Shown piece after piece: positions 1-8,595 of a stretch of DNA of 64,000 bases. Under the pieces are notes generated by a model, which was not told the origin of the DNA, ran no database searches, and worked only from the letters and a program-made list of their open reading frames with translations. The first letter of the stretch is position 1; each line of letters starts with the position of its first letter. Origin of the DNA: Arthrobacter sp. MYb229 (GTDB taxonomy: Bacteria; Actinomycetota; Actinomycetes; Actinomycetales; Micrococcaceae); NCBI RefSeq assembly GCF_002975405.1, contig NZ_PCPS01000001.1, positions 1,178,001-1,242,000 of the forward strand, written 5' to 3'. A program made the translations under genes and the position numbers.

Positions 1-39
1 GCTCCATTCTTCCTGGGCAACGACAGACTGCTGGGTCAC
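1..39 (-). CDS. 5' end of an unidentified gene (truncated by window edge)
   Basis: Thirteen codons from a GTG start run leftwards off the window (residues MTQQSVVAQEEWS). A ribosome binding site GGAAGGA lies on the minus strand at 46-52, six bases before the GTG, so the start is convincing. A -10-like TAGAAT occurs on the same strand at 158-163, identical to the one in front of the RNase P RNA gene. Too little protein is visible to assign a family. Confidence 0.55.
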   Translation of the reverse strand, partial: MTQQSVVAQEEWS

Positions 40-54
40 AGAAAATCCTTCCAA

Positions 55-227
55 TTCAGCCGACTTACAGATCCATAAAGTCGGTTGGCACCGTGAGAAG
101 CACCATTGCTTTTGCGGTGGCGCGGGGTAACAGGATCATCCCCGCAAGTACGTATCCATTCTAGACGGTGCGCCCCGGTTGCGGGGCTGGACGCCTGTGA
201 ATCATCTCACCCGAGGTGAGCGGATGG
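55..227. other. intergenic region between rnpB and the next gene
   Basis: Holds a 7-bp hairpin CCGACTT/AAGTCGG (60-84), the TAGAAT -10-like box on the minus strand (158-163), and two short hairpins just past the RNase P RNA 3' end (CTCACC/GGTGAG around 206-221 and a GC-rich one around 172-187) that may help end that transcript. No gene seen. Confidence 0.4.
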
Positions 228-587
228 TGAATGGGATGACCGATACGCCGGGTTCTGTCCGCTTGCGCGGTGACGATCATCTATCTACGACTGCCGTTGC
301 CGACAGCCTCTAGCGGTCCACCCGACTGCATGGGGCGAACAGCCCTCATAACGCAGTCTGTCTGACCTTGCTCCGAGTGGGGTTTACCAAGCCGTCCCGG
401 TCACCCGGGACGCTGGTGGTCTCTTACACCACCGTTTCACCCTTACCAGGAAGCCTGGCGGTCTATTTTCTGTGGCACTAGCCTGCGGGTTGCCCCGAGT
501 GGGCGTTACCCACCACCCTGTTCTGTGGAGCCCGGACGTTCCTCGGGCCGTTTGCACGGCACGCGATCGCCTAGTCATCCCATTCGT
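228..587 (-). ncRNA. rnpB: RNase P RNA (M1 RNA), bacterial A type
   Basis: Catalytic RNA of RNase P, which removes 5' leaders from tRNA precursors. Read on the minus strand, the sequence shows the conserved RNase P blocks: GAGGAACGTCCGGGCTCC near the 5' end, GGTAAGGGTGAAACGGTG in the middle, GGTAAACCCCACTCGGAGCA, and GGACAGAACCCGGCGTATCG at the 3' end. The termini pair through GAATGGGATGAC (near 575-586) with GTCATCCCATTC (229-240), which is helix P1 and sets the borders to within a few bases. A -10-like TAGAAT sits at 593-598, about seven bases before the inferred 5' end, so the promoter overlaps the space after the flavoprotein gene stop at 629. Length of about 360 nt fits the family. Confidence 0.95.
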
Positions 588-592
588 TAACC

Positions 593-598
593 ATTCTA
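593..598 (-). promoter_or_regulatory. -10 box of the rnpB promoter
   Basis: TAGAAT on the minus strand, seven bases before the inferred first base of the RNase P RNA. The same string CTAGAATGG recurs at 156-164 before the partial gene. No good -35 box is visible. Confidence 0.45.
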
Positions 599-628
599 GC
601 CCCGCGAGTTTGCGCGCGCCGACATCGG

Positions 629-2089
629 TTATGAGCCGCTGGCCACAGTGATGGCCGGATAGTGGTACTCCTCCAGCAGCCGCAGCCAGATTTCGCTCAC
701 GGTCGGGTAGGCCGGGACCGCATGCCATAACCGGTTCATGCTCACCTCACCGATGATCGCGATCGTTGCCGCATGCAGCAGCTCGGAGACATCCTGCCCG
801 ACAAAGGTCGCACCGATGACCACCTGGCGCGTCTGCTCGACGACCAGATTCGCCCGCCCCGCGGAGGCGTCCGCGTGCAGGCTGGCTCCCGCCACGGCGC
901 CCAGATCCAGCTCGACCACCCGGATATCCAGCCCCTTGCCGCGCGCCTCGTGTTCGGTCAGCCCGACGGCCGCAACTTCCGGGTCGCTGAAAACCACGCG
1001 CGGCACCGCCGCATGATCGGCCGTCGCGGCATGCTTCGCCCAGGGTTCGCCCGAAACCGGTGCGCCCTCCAGCCGCGCGGCGATCGCCTCGGCCGCGGCC
1101 CGCGCCTGGTATTTCCCTTGATGGGTCAGCAGCGAACGCGAATTTACGTCGCCCACGGCGTACAGCCAATCGGTGCCGGCCACGCGCATCGTGTCATCGA
1201 CGCTCAACGCACCGTGCGGGTCCAGGCCCAGCGCTTCCAAGCCTAGGCCTTTCGTGTTCGGCCGCCTGCCGGTTGATACCAGCAGCTCCTCGGCCCGAAG
1301 CTGGGTGCCGTCTTCCAAGTGGACGCTCACGATTCCTTGCCCGTCTCGCGCCACGCGCACCGGCGTGTCGCCGAAGCGCACCTGCACGCCTTCGCCGCTC
1401 AGGGCCGCCGAGACCAGCTCACCGGCGAAGGGCTCTTCGCGGCTCAATAAGGCCCCGCGGGAGAGCATCGTGACCTCGGAGCCGAGGCTGGAGAAGGCGA
1501 AGGCAAGCTCGGTGCCCGCCACGCCTCCGCCGATGATGATCAAACGCGGCGGCACCTGCGCCGTTGCCGTCGCTTCCCGGGTGCCCCACGGATTGGCTTC
1601 GGCCAACCCGGGTATAGCGGGCAGCACCGGGACGGATCCGGTGGCCAGGGCGACGGCACTAGCCGAGTACTGCCGGTCCCCGACCTGCACGAGGCCGGGG
1701 GCGGCCAGAGAACCGTGGCCGCGGATCAGCTCGATCCCCGCCGAGGCCAGCCAGTCGACCTGACCCGCGTCGCTCCAATTGCTGGTGAATGAATCGCGTC
1801 GGGCGAGGACCGCTTCGGCATCGAGGCCGCCGGTGATCGCCTCGCGGGCCCCGGGCAGCCGGCGTGCCGCACGCAGCGCGTGTCCGCTGCGCAGCAGGGC
1901 CTTGGACGGCATGCACGCCCAATAGGAGCATTCTCCGCCGACCAGTTCGGCTTCGACGATGGCCACGCGCAATCCGCGTTTGGTTGCGTAGTCGGCGACG
2001 TTCTCGCCGGCCGGTCCGGCGCCGAGCACGATCAAGTCATAGTCCCGCTCGGCGCTAGCAGGCATTGCGGTTTCCGGAGATTCGGACAT
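629..2089 (-). CDS. FAD-dependent pyridine nucleotide-disulfide oxidoreductase
   Basis: A 486-residue flavoprotein of the dihydrolipoamide dehydrogenase/mercuric reductase superfamily, expected to be a soluble dimer moving electrons between NAD(P)H, FAD and a redox cysteine pair. Seen: FAD dinucleotide fold VLGAGPAGEN (residues 21-30), redox motif GGECSYWACMPSK with Cys54 and Cys59 (CxxxxC), second nucleotide fold IIIGGGVAGTELA in the middle, FAD contact TDWLYAVGDV, and the dimerisation domain. The C-terminal HxxHPxxSE signature of true lipoamide dehydrogenases is replaced by HAVPAYPTVSEIW, still close. No mercury-binding N-terminal domain or C-terminal cysteines, so mercuric reductase is unlikely. 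Start ATG follows GAGGAAAG. The substrate is unknown; it does not adjoin any acyltransferase subunit gene. Confidence 0.85.
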   Translation of the reverse strand: MSESPETAMPASAERDYDLIVLGAGPAGENVADYATKRGLRVAIVEAELVGGECSYWACMPSKALLRSGHALRAARRLPGAREAITGGLDAEAVLARRDSFTSNWSDAGQVDWLASAGIELIRGHGSLAAPGLVQVGDRQYSASAVALATGSVPVLPAIPGLAEANPWGTREATATAQVPPRLIIIGGGVAGTELAFAFSSLGSEVTMLSRGALLSREEPFAGELVSAALSGEGVQVRFGDTPVRVARDGQGIVSVHLEDGTQLRAEELLVSTGRRPNTKGLGLEALGLDPHGALSVDDTMRVAGTDWLYAVGDVNSRSLLTHQGKYQARAAAEAIAARLEGAPVSGEPWAKHAATADHAAVPRVVFSDPEVAAVGLTEHEARGKGLDIRVVELDLGAVAGASLHADASAGRANLVVEQTRQVVIGATFVGQDVSELLHAATIAIIGEVSMNRLWHAVPAYPTVSEIWLRLLEEYHYPAITVASGS

Positions 2090-2230
2090 GCTCTTTCCTC
2101 ACTGTGGTGGCTGCTTGCAGGCTTGTGGTCCCAGCGTAGCCAGCGGTGCCCGTTTGGTACATGCCCCGGATTCGCCCGGCGCCGGCGCCCCTGAAAGAAA
2201 CGGAGGTTGATCTCCGATAGGCTGGAAGGC

Positions 2231-3010
2231 GTGCTTATTCTGTTGCCGCCTTCCGAAGGTAAGACCGCCCACGCCGAAGGCGCTGTGTTTGAAATCGAAG
2301 ACCTCTCCTTCCCGGAGCTCGTCGCCGAACGCGGTCAGGTCCTGTCGGCTCTCGCGGAAGTGTCGGCTCGCGAAGATGCCATGGAAGTTCTTGGCGTGGG
2401 AGCGTCGCTGGCCAAAGAGGTAGCCCGCAATATTAATCTGCATACCGAACCTTCCGCCCGGGCGCACGACATCTACTCGGGTGTGCTCTTCGAAGCCTTG
2501 AATTATGCTTCGCTGGATGAATCCTCGCAGCGGCGCGCCGACGAATCGATCATCGTGGTATCCGCCCTCTGGGGTGCCGTAGGCTTTGCGGACCGGATCC
2601 CGCCCTACCGGTTGTCCATGTCGGCGAAGCTCGAACCGCTGGGCAAGCTGGCCAGCTGGTGGAAGAAGCGGCTGACGCCGGTGCTTGACGAGGTCGCCGC
2701 CGGGCAGCTGATCGTGGATGCACGCTCCAGCACCTACGCCGCCGCGTACAAACCGAGCAATGGCAATTGCGTTGCGGTGAATGTGTTCCAGCTGCGCAAT
2801 GGCGTCCCGAAGGTGGTTTCGCATTTCGCCAAGCACACCCGTGGCGAGGTCGCGCGCTTCTTGGTGGAGCAGCCCGTTGCCCCGCAGAACCCGGAGGAAC
2901 TGCTCGCCCTGGCCAAGACCAAATGGGAAGCGAGCCTGGTCGAAGACAAAAAGGGCCTCGCGCTGAACATCCTGCTTTCCGCAGATCACCAGTTCACCAC
3001 CGCAAAATAG
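2231..3010 (+). CDS. yaaA: YaaA family (UPF0246/DUF328) peroxide-stress protein
   Basis: Encodes 259 residues beginning LILLPPSEGKT, the hallmark N-terminus of the YaaA family, and continues with family blocks such as ARAHDIYSGVLFEALNY, SALWGAVGFADRIPPYRLSMS and SSTYAAAYKP. In E. coli YaaA lowers intracellular iron during hydrogen peroxide stress and binds unusual DNA structures; the role here is by family only. The GTG at 2231 was preferred over the in-frame TTG at 2207 because the family starts there. A TAGGCT box at 2218-2223 lies seven bases before the GTG, so the message may be leaderless. Stands alone, divergent from the flavoprotein gene. Confidence 0.85.
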   Translation: MLILLPPSEGKTAHAEGAVFEIEDLSFPELVAERGQVLSALAEVSAREDAMEVLGVGASLAKEVARNINLHTEPSARAHDIYSGVLFEALNYASLDESSQRRADESIIVVSALWGAVGFADRIPPYRLSMSAKLEPLGKLASWWKKRLTPVLDEVAAGQLIVDARSSTYAAAYKPSNGNCVAVNVFQLRNGVPKVVSHFAKHTRGEVARFLVEQPVAPQNPEELLALAKTKWEASLVEDKKGLALNILLSADHQFTTAK

Positions 3011-3433
3011 GTCACTGAGCTGGACCCGCCGGCGCCGATTGCGCCCGGCTTTTTCCACGAGATTCCGCCTCGCGCATCGGCACAACTCGGAATAATCCTT
3101 TTCAGGCGCGTTCTGCCACTGCGCATCTCTTCGGAGAAATAGATATCGGGTAACTCGGCTCCGCAGGCGGACACCAGATGGGGGAATCCGACCTGAAATC
3201 CCACCCGGCCGCATCTTCTGGCACGCCGCTCAACAGCATGCGATATGAAACAGCCCAGTCGAAATGAGCTCCAAACCAGACTGAGGCCCGTCGCGCCGGG
3301 TTGAATGCAGCTGCGCAAAGAATTCCAAACGCTTAGCGCCAGCCTTTGCGCGCCCAAATCGACGAGGGTTTCCCGCCACGGGATCTGCCTAGCGGCCTCT
3401 CGCTCGAGAATTATTGCACTGCACCCTTACAAG
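3011..3433. other. intergenic region without a recognisable gene
   Basis: About 420 bases after yaaA. Short open frames exist on the minus strand but match no family and lack ribosome binding sites. I see no terminator hairpin of note. Confidence 0.4.
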
Positions 3434-3449
3434 CGTGATGCAATTCACA
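3434..3449 (+). promoter_or_regulatory. CRP/GlxR-like binding site upstream of the sialidase
   Basis: CGTGATGCAATTCACA matches the CRP/GlxR consensus TGTGA-N6-TCACA in nine of ten positions. It lies 82 bases before the sialidase start, in a place suited to cAMP-dependent control of a carbon-scavenging exoenzyme. Actinobacterial GlxR/CRP proteins use this half-site. The assignment is by sequence only. Confidence 0.55.
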
Positions 3450-3462
3450 TAGGCTTCATGTG

Positions 3463-3477
3463 TGACGTCCTACGTCA
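3463..3477 (+). promoter_or_regulatory. perfect inverted repeat TGACGT-CCT-ACGTCA, likely operator
   Basis: A 6-bp perfect dyad with a 3-bp spacer, 54 bases before the sialidase start and 13 bases after the CRP-like site. Size and symmetry fit a dimeric repressor such as a GntR- or LacI-family protein, but no such gene is adjacent. Confidence 0.45.
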
Positions 3478-3530
3478 TACGTCCAACTTGTTTCACGGAC
3501 TCCCCCCCATTCTCGAGAGGAAGCTAGCCC

Positions 3531-6401
3531 GTGCGGATTTACTCCAAGAATCACCGCAGCAAGACCCTGGCGGCAGCATTCGCCGCAGCCCTGATATTGC
3601 CCCTCGCTTGGGCGCCTGGCGCGCAAGCAGCATCAACGGTCGCTGAAGCCGATCCCCAAACTCCCCCCGGCAGCTACTCCGAGCTTAATCTCGGTGCGGA
3701 TCGGACAGCGGAGAACTTTTTCTACCGCATCCCCGCCTTGGCGCACCTTGGAAACGGAGTTGTCATCTCTTCGTGGGACGCCCGTCCAGGCAGCGCCGCC
3801 GATGCCCCCAATGCCAACAGCATTGTCCAGCGGCGAAGTACGGACAACGGCGCCACCTGGGGCCCGCTCAGCACTATTGCCGCGGGATTCTCCGGCTCGG
3901 CAGCAGATGGCAAATACGGCTATTCGGATCCAAGCTACGTAGTGGACCGAGAGAGCGGAAAGGTCTTCGCTTTCTTCGTGTATTCCAAAGACCAGGGCTT
4001 CCACGGAAGCACCTGGGGCAATGACGACTCCAATCGCAACGTCTTGAGCGCAGCCGTGGTTCATTCGACGGATGCCGGGCTAACTTGGAGCGAACCACGG
4101 TTGATCACCGACGTAGTCAAACCGGGAGATAGTGCGGTCCCGGGGGCAGTCCGTGGGACTTTCGCGACATCCGGAGCGGGAATTCAAGTCGCACGCGGGC
4201 CATACGCCGGACGTCTGATCCAGCAGTACGCAGGCGACGTCATGCAGCCGGACGGTTCACGATCCATCCAGGCGTATTCGATCTACTCCGATGACCACGG
4301 AAAAACCTGGCAGCGCGGCGAATTCACCGGGCATTCGATGGATGAAAATAAAGTTGTCGAGCTTTCCGATGGGCGTATCATGCTCAACTCCCGCGATTCA
4401 GCAGGTGGCGGCTACCGAAAAGTTGCCATCTCACACGACGGAGGGCATAGCTATTCGAAGGTCGAACAGGACAAGAACCTTCCAGATCCAACAAACAACG
4501 CTCATGTGACGCAAATGCACCCGAACGCCGAAGCAAATAGCGCAGAGGCAAAGAAATTGCTCTACACCGGTTCCAATTCCCAAACCGCCCGTGAGAATGT
4601 TTCGGCCCGAGTCTCCTGCGACGACGGCAAGACCTGGCCCGGTCTGCGCACCATCCGCCGCGGCTTCTCCGCCTACTCGGTGGCTACCGCCTTAGACAAG
4701 GGACAGTTCGGTGTCTTCTTTGAGGCTAGCTATACCAACAACATGCAGTTCGCTTCCTTCGATGAACAGTGGCTGAACTACGTCTGTGCACCACTGTCCG
4801 CCGATGGCTTCAGCGCCGCGGCCGGAAGCACCCAGGATGTTGAAGTGACCATCACCAACCAGGAAAGCGAGCCGCTATCCGGTTCGGTGCAGCTTGCTTC
4901 CTCCGATAACTTCTCCGCGGCACCGGTGGAAGTAGAGAACCTGCCAGCAGGCGAAACCACCACGGTGGCGCTGCCGGTGGATATCGCCGCCGTGGCCAAC
5001 GGCCGGCAAAACCTTCAACTGCAGTTCACCACCGCCTCGGGCAAGACCTCGCAGGCTGTTGTCGAAACCGCCATCGCAGGCAGGGAAGTCACGGGCATCG
5101 AGGTCACAGGAAAACGTGGCGATGCCGAACGTGATCCAGCAGCGGATCCTTATCAGGTCGGGGAGAAACTTCCCTATCATTTCCTGGTGAAAAACACGGG
5201 GAACATCAACCAGTGGGTCGTTCCCACGGAAGGCAACTTTTCACCTTTTGCGGCCAAACCGGTGGGTGAGCCCAGCCCTTCGGGGAACTGCCGCTATTCG
5301 AACCTCGCCGCCGGCAAGTCTTATGCCTGCACTACCCCTGCTCACGAGGTAACCGCTGACGATCTGGCCGACGGATTCTTCGTCCCCGCAACTCATTGGA
5401 CCTCGGGACGCTTGAATGAGTTCGATGCGATTGTTGACGACTACCAGATCACCGGGGACGAAGTGGACCTCCTTGAACGCAATCCCGGGCTCAGCATCTC
5501 GGTAGCCGAACCAGAATTCGTCGACAAGGACGATGATGGCTACGCCTCCCTTGGTGACGTCGTTGCCTACGAACTCACAGTTTCCAACGAAGGCAACGTT
5601 CGGCTCAAGGACCTGCAGTGGGCCGGAAATGATCTTTCCGCGCTGGAAGCCGGGCAATCCCAGACGGCGAGCGCCACGCGAAAGCTTTCCGCGTCGGATA
5701 TCGAAGCCGGTACCCTCGACGCCTCCACTGAGGTTTCGACGGCAAAGAATGGCTTGCGTCAGGTCGAAGCGCAGTACACTTTGGCCGCCACGCAGCTTCC
5801 GCAAGCGCCCCAGGACTCAGAGACCAGCCAGCCGGCGCGTGCGGTGCTTTCGCACGATAACGGACATGACACTGGCCTGAAGGACGGTGACTACACCGTC
5901 AGCATGAACCTGTGGTGGGGCGCCAATGCTTCACGATTCGTGCTGCTGGAGGACGGCGTGGAGATCTCCCGCCAAGAGCTCGAATCAAATTCGCCTGCGG
6001 CCCAGCAAGCGACGGTGGACGTTGCCGGCAAGCCCAACGGGGTGTACGTCTACCAAGCCATGCTCACCAATGCTGCCGGAACCACGAGGACCGAAGAGCT
6101 GGAGGTGGAGGTTACGGACACCAACCCAACGACGGGCGTGCTCAGCGGATCCGCCGCGAAGACCGGCGGGAGGGTTAACCTTGAAACCAACATGTGGTGG
6201 GGCACCAACGCCAGCGGCTATCGCCTCTACGAGAATGGTGTGCTCGTCGACGAACAGGAGCTGACGGTCGCTACCCCCGCAGCGCAAAAAGCCGTCACCA
6301 CGTTGAGCCAGCGAGCACCCGGCACTTACCAGTACCAGGCGGTGCTGGGCAACAAGGTCGGAGAAACCAAGACCAAGATCATTCAGGTCAAGGTGCGCTA
6401 G
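3531..6401 (+). CDS. secreted sialidase (neuraminidase), GH33, with C-terminal accessory domains
   Basis: A 956-residue exoenzyme expected to release terminal sialic acids from glycoconjugates. An N-terminal signal peptide (basic start, hydrophobic core, AQA at 31-33) is followed by the six-bladed catalytic domain: YRIP motif at 65-68 with the arginine of the substrate triad, and Asp boxes STDNGATWG, STDAGLTWS, SDDHGKTWQ, SHDGGHSYS and SCDDGKTWP. Residues from about 430 to 750 form beta-rich segments resembling NEW3/CARDB-type linker domains. The end carries two tandem repeats of about 85 residues (MNLWWGANAS near 794, TNMWWGTNAS near 888) like the Ig-like domains of actinobacterial chitinases. 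No LPXTG anchor. GTG start at 3531 follows GAGAGGAAG. The gene stands alone, without nan uptake or catabolic genes nearby. Confidence 0.92.
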   Translation: MRIYSKNHRSKTLAAAFAAALILPLAWAPGAQAASTVAEADPQTPPGSYSELNLGADRTAENFFYRIPALAHLGNGVVISSWDARPGSAADAPNANSIVQRRSTDNGATWGPLSTIAAGFSGSAADGKYGYSDPSYVVDRESGKVFAFFVYSKDQGFHGSTWGNDDSNRNVLSAAVVHSTDAGLTWSEPRLITDVVKPGDSAVPGAVRGTFATSGAGIQVARGPYAGRLIQQYAGDVMQPDGSRSIQAYSIYSDDHGKTWQRGEFTGHSMDENKVVELSDGRIMLNSRDSAGGGYRKVAISHDGGHSYSKVEQDKNLPDPTNNAHVTQMHPNAEANSAEAKKLLYTGSNSQTARENVSARVSCDDGKTWPGLRTIRRGFSAYSVATALDKGQFGVFFEASYTNNMQFASFDEQWLNYVCAPLSADGFSAAAGSTQDVEVTITNQESEPLSGSVQLASSDNFSAAPVEVENLPAGETTTVALPVDIAAVANGRQNLQLQFTTASGKTSQAVVETAIAGREVTGIEVTGKRGDAERDPAADPYQVGEKLPYHFLVKNTGNINQWVVPTEGNFSPFAAKPVGEPSPSGNCRYSNLAAGKSYACTTPAHEVTADDLADGFFVPATHWTSGRLNEFDAIVDDYQITGDEVDLLERNPGLSISVAEPEFVDKDDDGYASLGDVVAYELTVSNEGNVRLKDLQWAGNDLSALEAGQSQTASATRKLSASDIEAGTLDASTEVSTAKNGLRQVEAQYTLAATQLPQAPQDSETSQPARAVLSHDNGHDTGLKDGDYTVSMNLWWGANASRFVLLEDGVEISRQELESNSPAAQQATVDVAGKPNGVYVYQAMLTNAAGTTRTEELEVEVTDTNPTTGVLSGSAAKTGGRVNLETNMWWGTNASGYRLYENGVLVDEQELTVATPAAQKAVTTLSQRAPGTYQYQAVLGNKVGETKTKIIQVKVR

Positions 6402-6418
6402 CGACGAAAGGCAATTTC

Positions 6419-6457
6419 TGGCGGTGACCCGGTACCCGATCCACCGGGTCGCCGCCA
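6419..6457 (+). terminator. hairpin terminator between sialidase and VOC gene
   Basis: GGCGGTGACCCGGT pairs with ACCGGGTCGCCGCC (one G-U type mismatch) around a short loop. It lies between convergent genes and can serve both strands. No clear T-tract. Confidence 0.55.
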
Positions 6458-6469
6458 GCTGCTGTTGCG

Positions 6470-6853
6470 CTATCGGTGGGCAACCAGCTCGACCTCAAAA
6501 CCGGCGGCGTCCGCCAGGTACGCGGCGTAGTGCTCGGCTCCCCCAGCGTGCGGATGCTCCGCGGGGAACAGCAGAGTGAAGCCGTGCTCGAGCGCCTCGG
6601 CGGTCAGCTCATCGACCTGCGCGCGGCTTCCGGCATGGAACGCCAGATGGTTCATTCCCGGGGCGCACCGTTGATGCGGCGCATCGATCACGTCCGGCCC
6701 GGATTCGAGCACGATGTAGAAGTCCTGCTGTCGATAGCTGACGCCGCTGGCCCACGTGGACTCGACGTCGAATCCCAGGCGCAGCAACAGCCAGCCCAAT
6801 GAGCTGGTGCTGGCACGCAGGTCGGCCACCCAGAGTTCGAGATGATGCAGCAT
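6470..6853 (-). CDS. VOC-family (glyoxalase/bleomycin resistance-like) protein
   Basis: A 127-residue single-module vicinal-oxygen-chelate protein: LHHLELWVADLRASTSSLGWLL at the N-terminus supplies the first metal-site histidine region, GMNHLAFHAG the second, and EHYAAYLADAAGFEVELV the end. Members bind a divalent metal and act in lyase, dioxygenase or sequestration reactions; the substrate here is unknown. The ATG at 6853 was chosen because it follows the NIF3-family stop by two bases (TAG CG ATG), and longer frames would overlap that gene deeply. Co-transcribed with the NIF3-like gene. Confidence 0.75.
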   Translation of the reverse strand: MLHHLELWVADLRASTSSLGWLLLRLGFDVESTWASGVSYRQQDFYIVLESGPDVIDAPHQRCAPGMNHLAFHAGSRAQVDELTAEALEHGFTLLFPAEHPHAGGAEHYAAYLADAAGFEVELVAHR

Positions 6854-6855
6854 CG

Positions 6856-7809
6856 CTACGGGGTGAGCACGAAGTCCCAAGGGTCGGAGTTTATCTGCGA
6901 CACCTCGATCTCCACCTCGTGGCCCAGATCCTGCAAGACGTTCTGCAGCGCCCGGGCCCCGGCCGAAAGCCAGACCCATTCGGAGGCAAAATGCGACACA
7001 TCGATGAGGAAAGGGTGTCCCCCATCGGCAGATTCACGGGCTTCGCTGGCCGGGTGGTGGCGCAAATCCGCGGTGACATAGACATCGGCCTTGTGCGCGC
7101 GCACCGCGTCGAAGAGGGAATCTCCGGCCCCGCCGCACAGGGCGACCTTGCGGACGATGCCCAGACGCTCACCGGCGACGCGGACGCCACCGGCTACCGC
7201 TGGCAGCACGGTATACACGCGTTCGGCGAAGTCCTCGAGCTTCATCGGCTTGTCGAGGTAGCCAACTCGTCCCAGGCCCTCTTCGGGCAGGCCGTCCTTG
7301 GTTTCGACCAGCGGCACGCAGTCTGTGAGGCCGAAGGCGTCGGCCAGGGCATCATTCACGCCACCGATCGCATTGTCGGCGTTGGTGTGGGCGGTCAACA
7401 AGGCGGTGCCTGTTTCGATCAGCCGGTGAATTGCCTCGCCCTTGAAGCTGGTGCCCGCCACCTGGGTCACTCCGCGCAATAACAGCGGGTGGTGGGTGAT
7501 CAGCAGATCGGCGTCGCGTGCAATCGCATCGTTGATGACTTCCAAGGTAGGGTCCACCGCTAGGACGATCTTCGTCACCTTGGCGGTGGTGCGGCCGGTG
7601 ACCAGGCCTACGGCATCCCAATCTTCGGCCAGCGACTGCGGCCACAGCTCTTCCGCGGCCTCAAGCACTTCGCCCAGGGTCGTGGCACCGGTTCTCGCGT
7701 CGGCCTCGACGTTCTCTGCCGCTTCATCGCTCACGGAAGACAGGTTGGCGGACGGCGAAGCCGGGTTCTTCTGCTCCGGATCCTGCGGGGTATTAGCCTT
7801 GCTCTGCAT
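6856..7809 (-). CDS. NIF3-like dinuclear metal centre protein
   Basis: A 317-residue member of the NIF3/YbgI family. Seen: THHPLL (His106-His107), TAHTNADN (His141, Asp145) and the distal DVSHFASE block, which together form the di-metal site known in this family. Structures of relatives are hexameric toroids, and a GTP cyclohydrolase I type 2 role has been proposed for some; the true reaction is unsettled. The first 45 residues are low-complexity and acidic and may be dispensable. Upstream gene of a two-gene operon with the VOC protein and divergent from msrA. Confidence 0.85.
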   Translation of the reverse strand: MQSKANTPQDPEQKNPASPSANLSSVSDEAAENVEADARTGATTLGEVLEAAEELWPQSLAEDWDAVGLVTGRTTAKVTKIVLAVDPTLEVINDAIARDADLLITHHPLLLRGVTQVAGTSFKGEAIHRLIETGTALLTAHTNADNAIGGVNDALADAFGLTDCVPLVETKDGLPEEGLGRVGYLDKPMKLEDFAERVYTVLPAVAGGVRVAGERLGIVRKVALCGGAGDSLFDAVRAHKADVYVTADLRHHPASEARESADGGHPFLIDVSHFASEWVWLSAGARALQNVLQDLGHEVEIEVSQINSDPWDFVLTP

Positions 7810-7919
7810 GCTTCCACCCTACGCGGTGCAGCCCGCTCAGGAACATAATGCAACGCCGCGACGTTATGGACTCTGTGAGTATTCTCAGATTAGACACGCC
7901 CCATCGCTTCTCTGCCCGA

Positions 7920-8468
7920 ATGACCGTGGCGGACACCGAACTGACGACCTTTGTCCTTGCCGGAGGCTGCTTTTGGTGCCTCGACGCCGTGTACCAGCGC
8001 ACCCGTGGTGTGCACGCGGTGCTCTCCGGGTACCAGGGCGGACATACCAGCAATCCGGATTACCGGCAGGTGTGTTCCGGCACCTCCGGCCACGCCGAGG
8101 TGGTTGCGGTCATCTTTGATGCACAGGTGGTTCCCGCCGAAGTCATCCTGGACATGTTCTTCACCGTGCACGACCCGACGACGCTCAACCGCCAAGGCTA
8201 TGACGTGGGCACGCAGTATCGTTCGGCGATGTTCCCGTTGGATGAAAGCCAGCGCGAGGTCTTCGAGGCGAGCATGCAAAAGTACGCGGCACTCTACCCG
8301 GACCCGATCGTGACGACTATCGAGGAGTCGAAAGATTTCTACCCGGCCGAGCAAGTGCACCAAGATTACTACTCGGAGAACCAAGAAGTCGGGTATTGCC
8401 GAGTCATTATTGACCCGAAGCTCGCAAAAGTCAGGAAATATTACGCCCAATGGCTTAACGAGAGCTAA
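7920..8468 (+). CDS. msrA: peptide-methionine (S)-S-oxide reductase MsrA
   Basis: Reduces the S-epimer of methionine sulfoxide in proteins and free methionine. The signature GGCFWC (residues 15-20, catalytic Cys17) is followed by the typical SGYQGGHTSNPDYRQVCSGTSGHAEVV and YDVGTQYRSAMF blocks. With the ATG at 7920 the protein has 182 residues, normal for the family. In-frame ATGs at 7848 and 7866 also exist. None of the three has a clear ribosome binding site, so the start is uncertain. A distal Cys (GYCRVII) could act as resolving residue. Confidence 0.88.
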   Translation: MTVADTELTTFVLAGGCFWCLDAVYQRTRGVHAVLSGYQGGHTSNPDYRQVCSGTSGHAEVVAVIFDAQVVPAEVILDMFFTVHDPTTLNRQGYDVGTQYRSAMFPLDESQREVFEASMQKYAALYPDPIVTTIEESKDFYPAEQVHQDYYSENQEVGYCRVIIDPKLAKVRKYYAQWLNES

Positions 8469-8514
8469 GCGGCGAGCGAGCCGATTAGGGTTAGCAGTGA
8501 AACTTTAAGGACGA

Positions 8515-8534
8515 AACGCCGTATTCACGGCGTT
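8515..8534 (+). terminator. perfect inverted repeat between msrA and cysK
   Basis: AACGCCGT-ATTC-ACGGCGTT, an 8-bp perfect stem with a 4-base loop, 46 bases after the msrA stop and 61 bases before cysK. It may end msrA transcription or be a regulatory hairpin or operator of the cysteine genes. There is no T-tract. Confidence 0.4.
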
Positions 8535-8595
8535 CTCCAACCACCCTCGCCGGGCATCAGCGGCCTGCATCGAGTCACGTAAGGATTGCGTATAC

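Noticed and set aside
629-2089. Mercuric reductase or lipoamide dehydrogenase as a firm name
   Set aside because: No mercury-binding domain or C-terminal cysteines, and no complex subunit genes nearby, so only the superfamily is stated.
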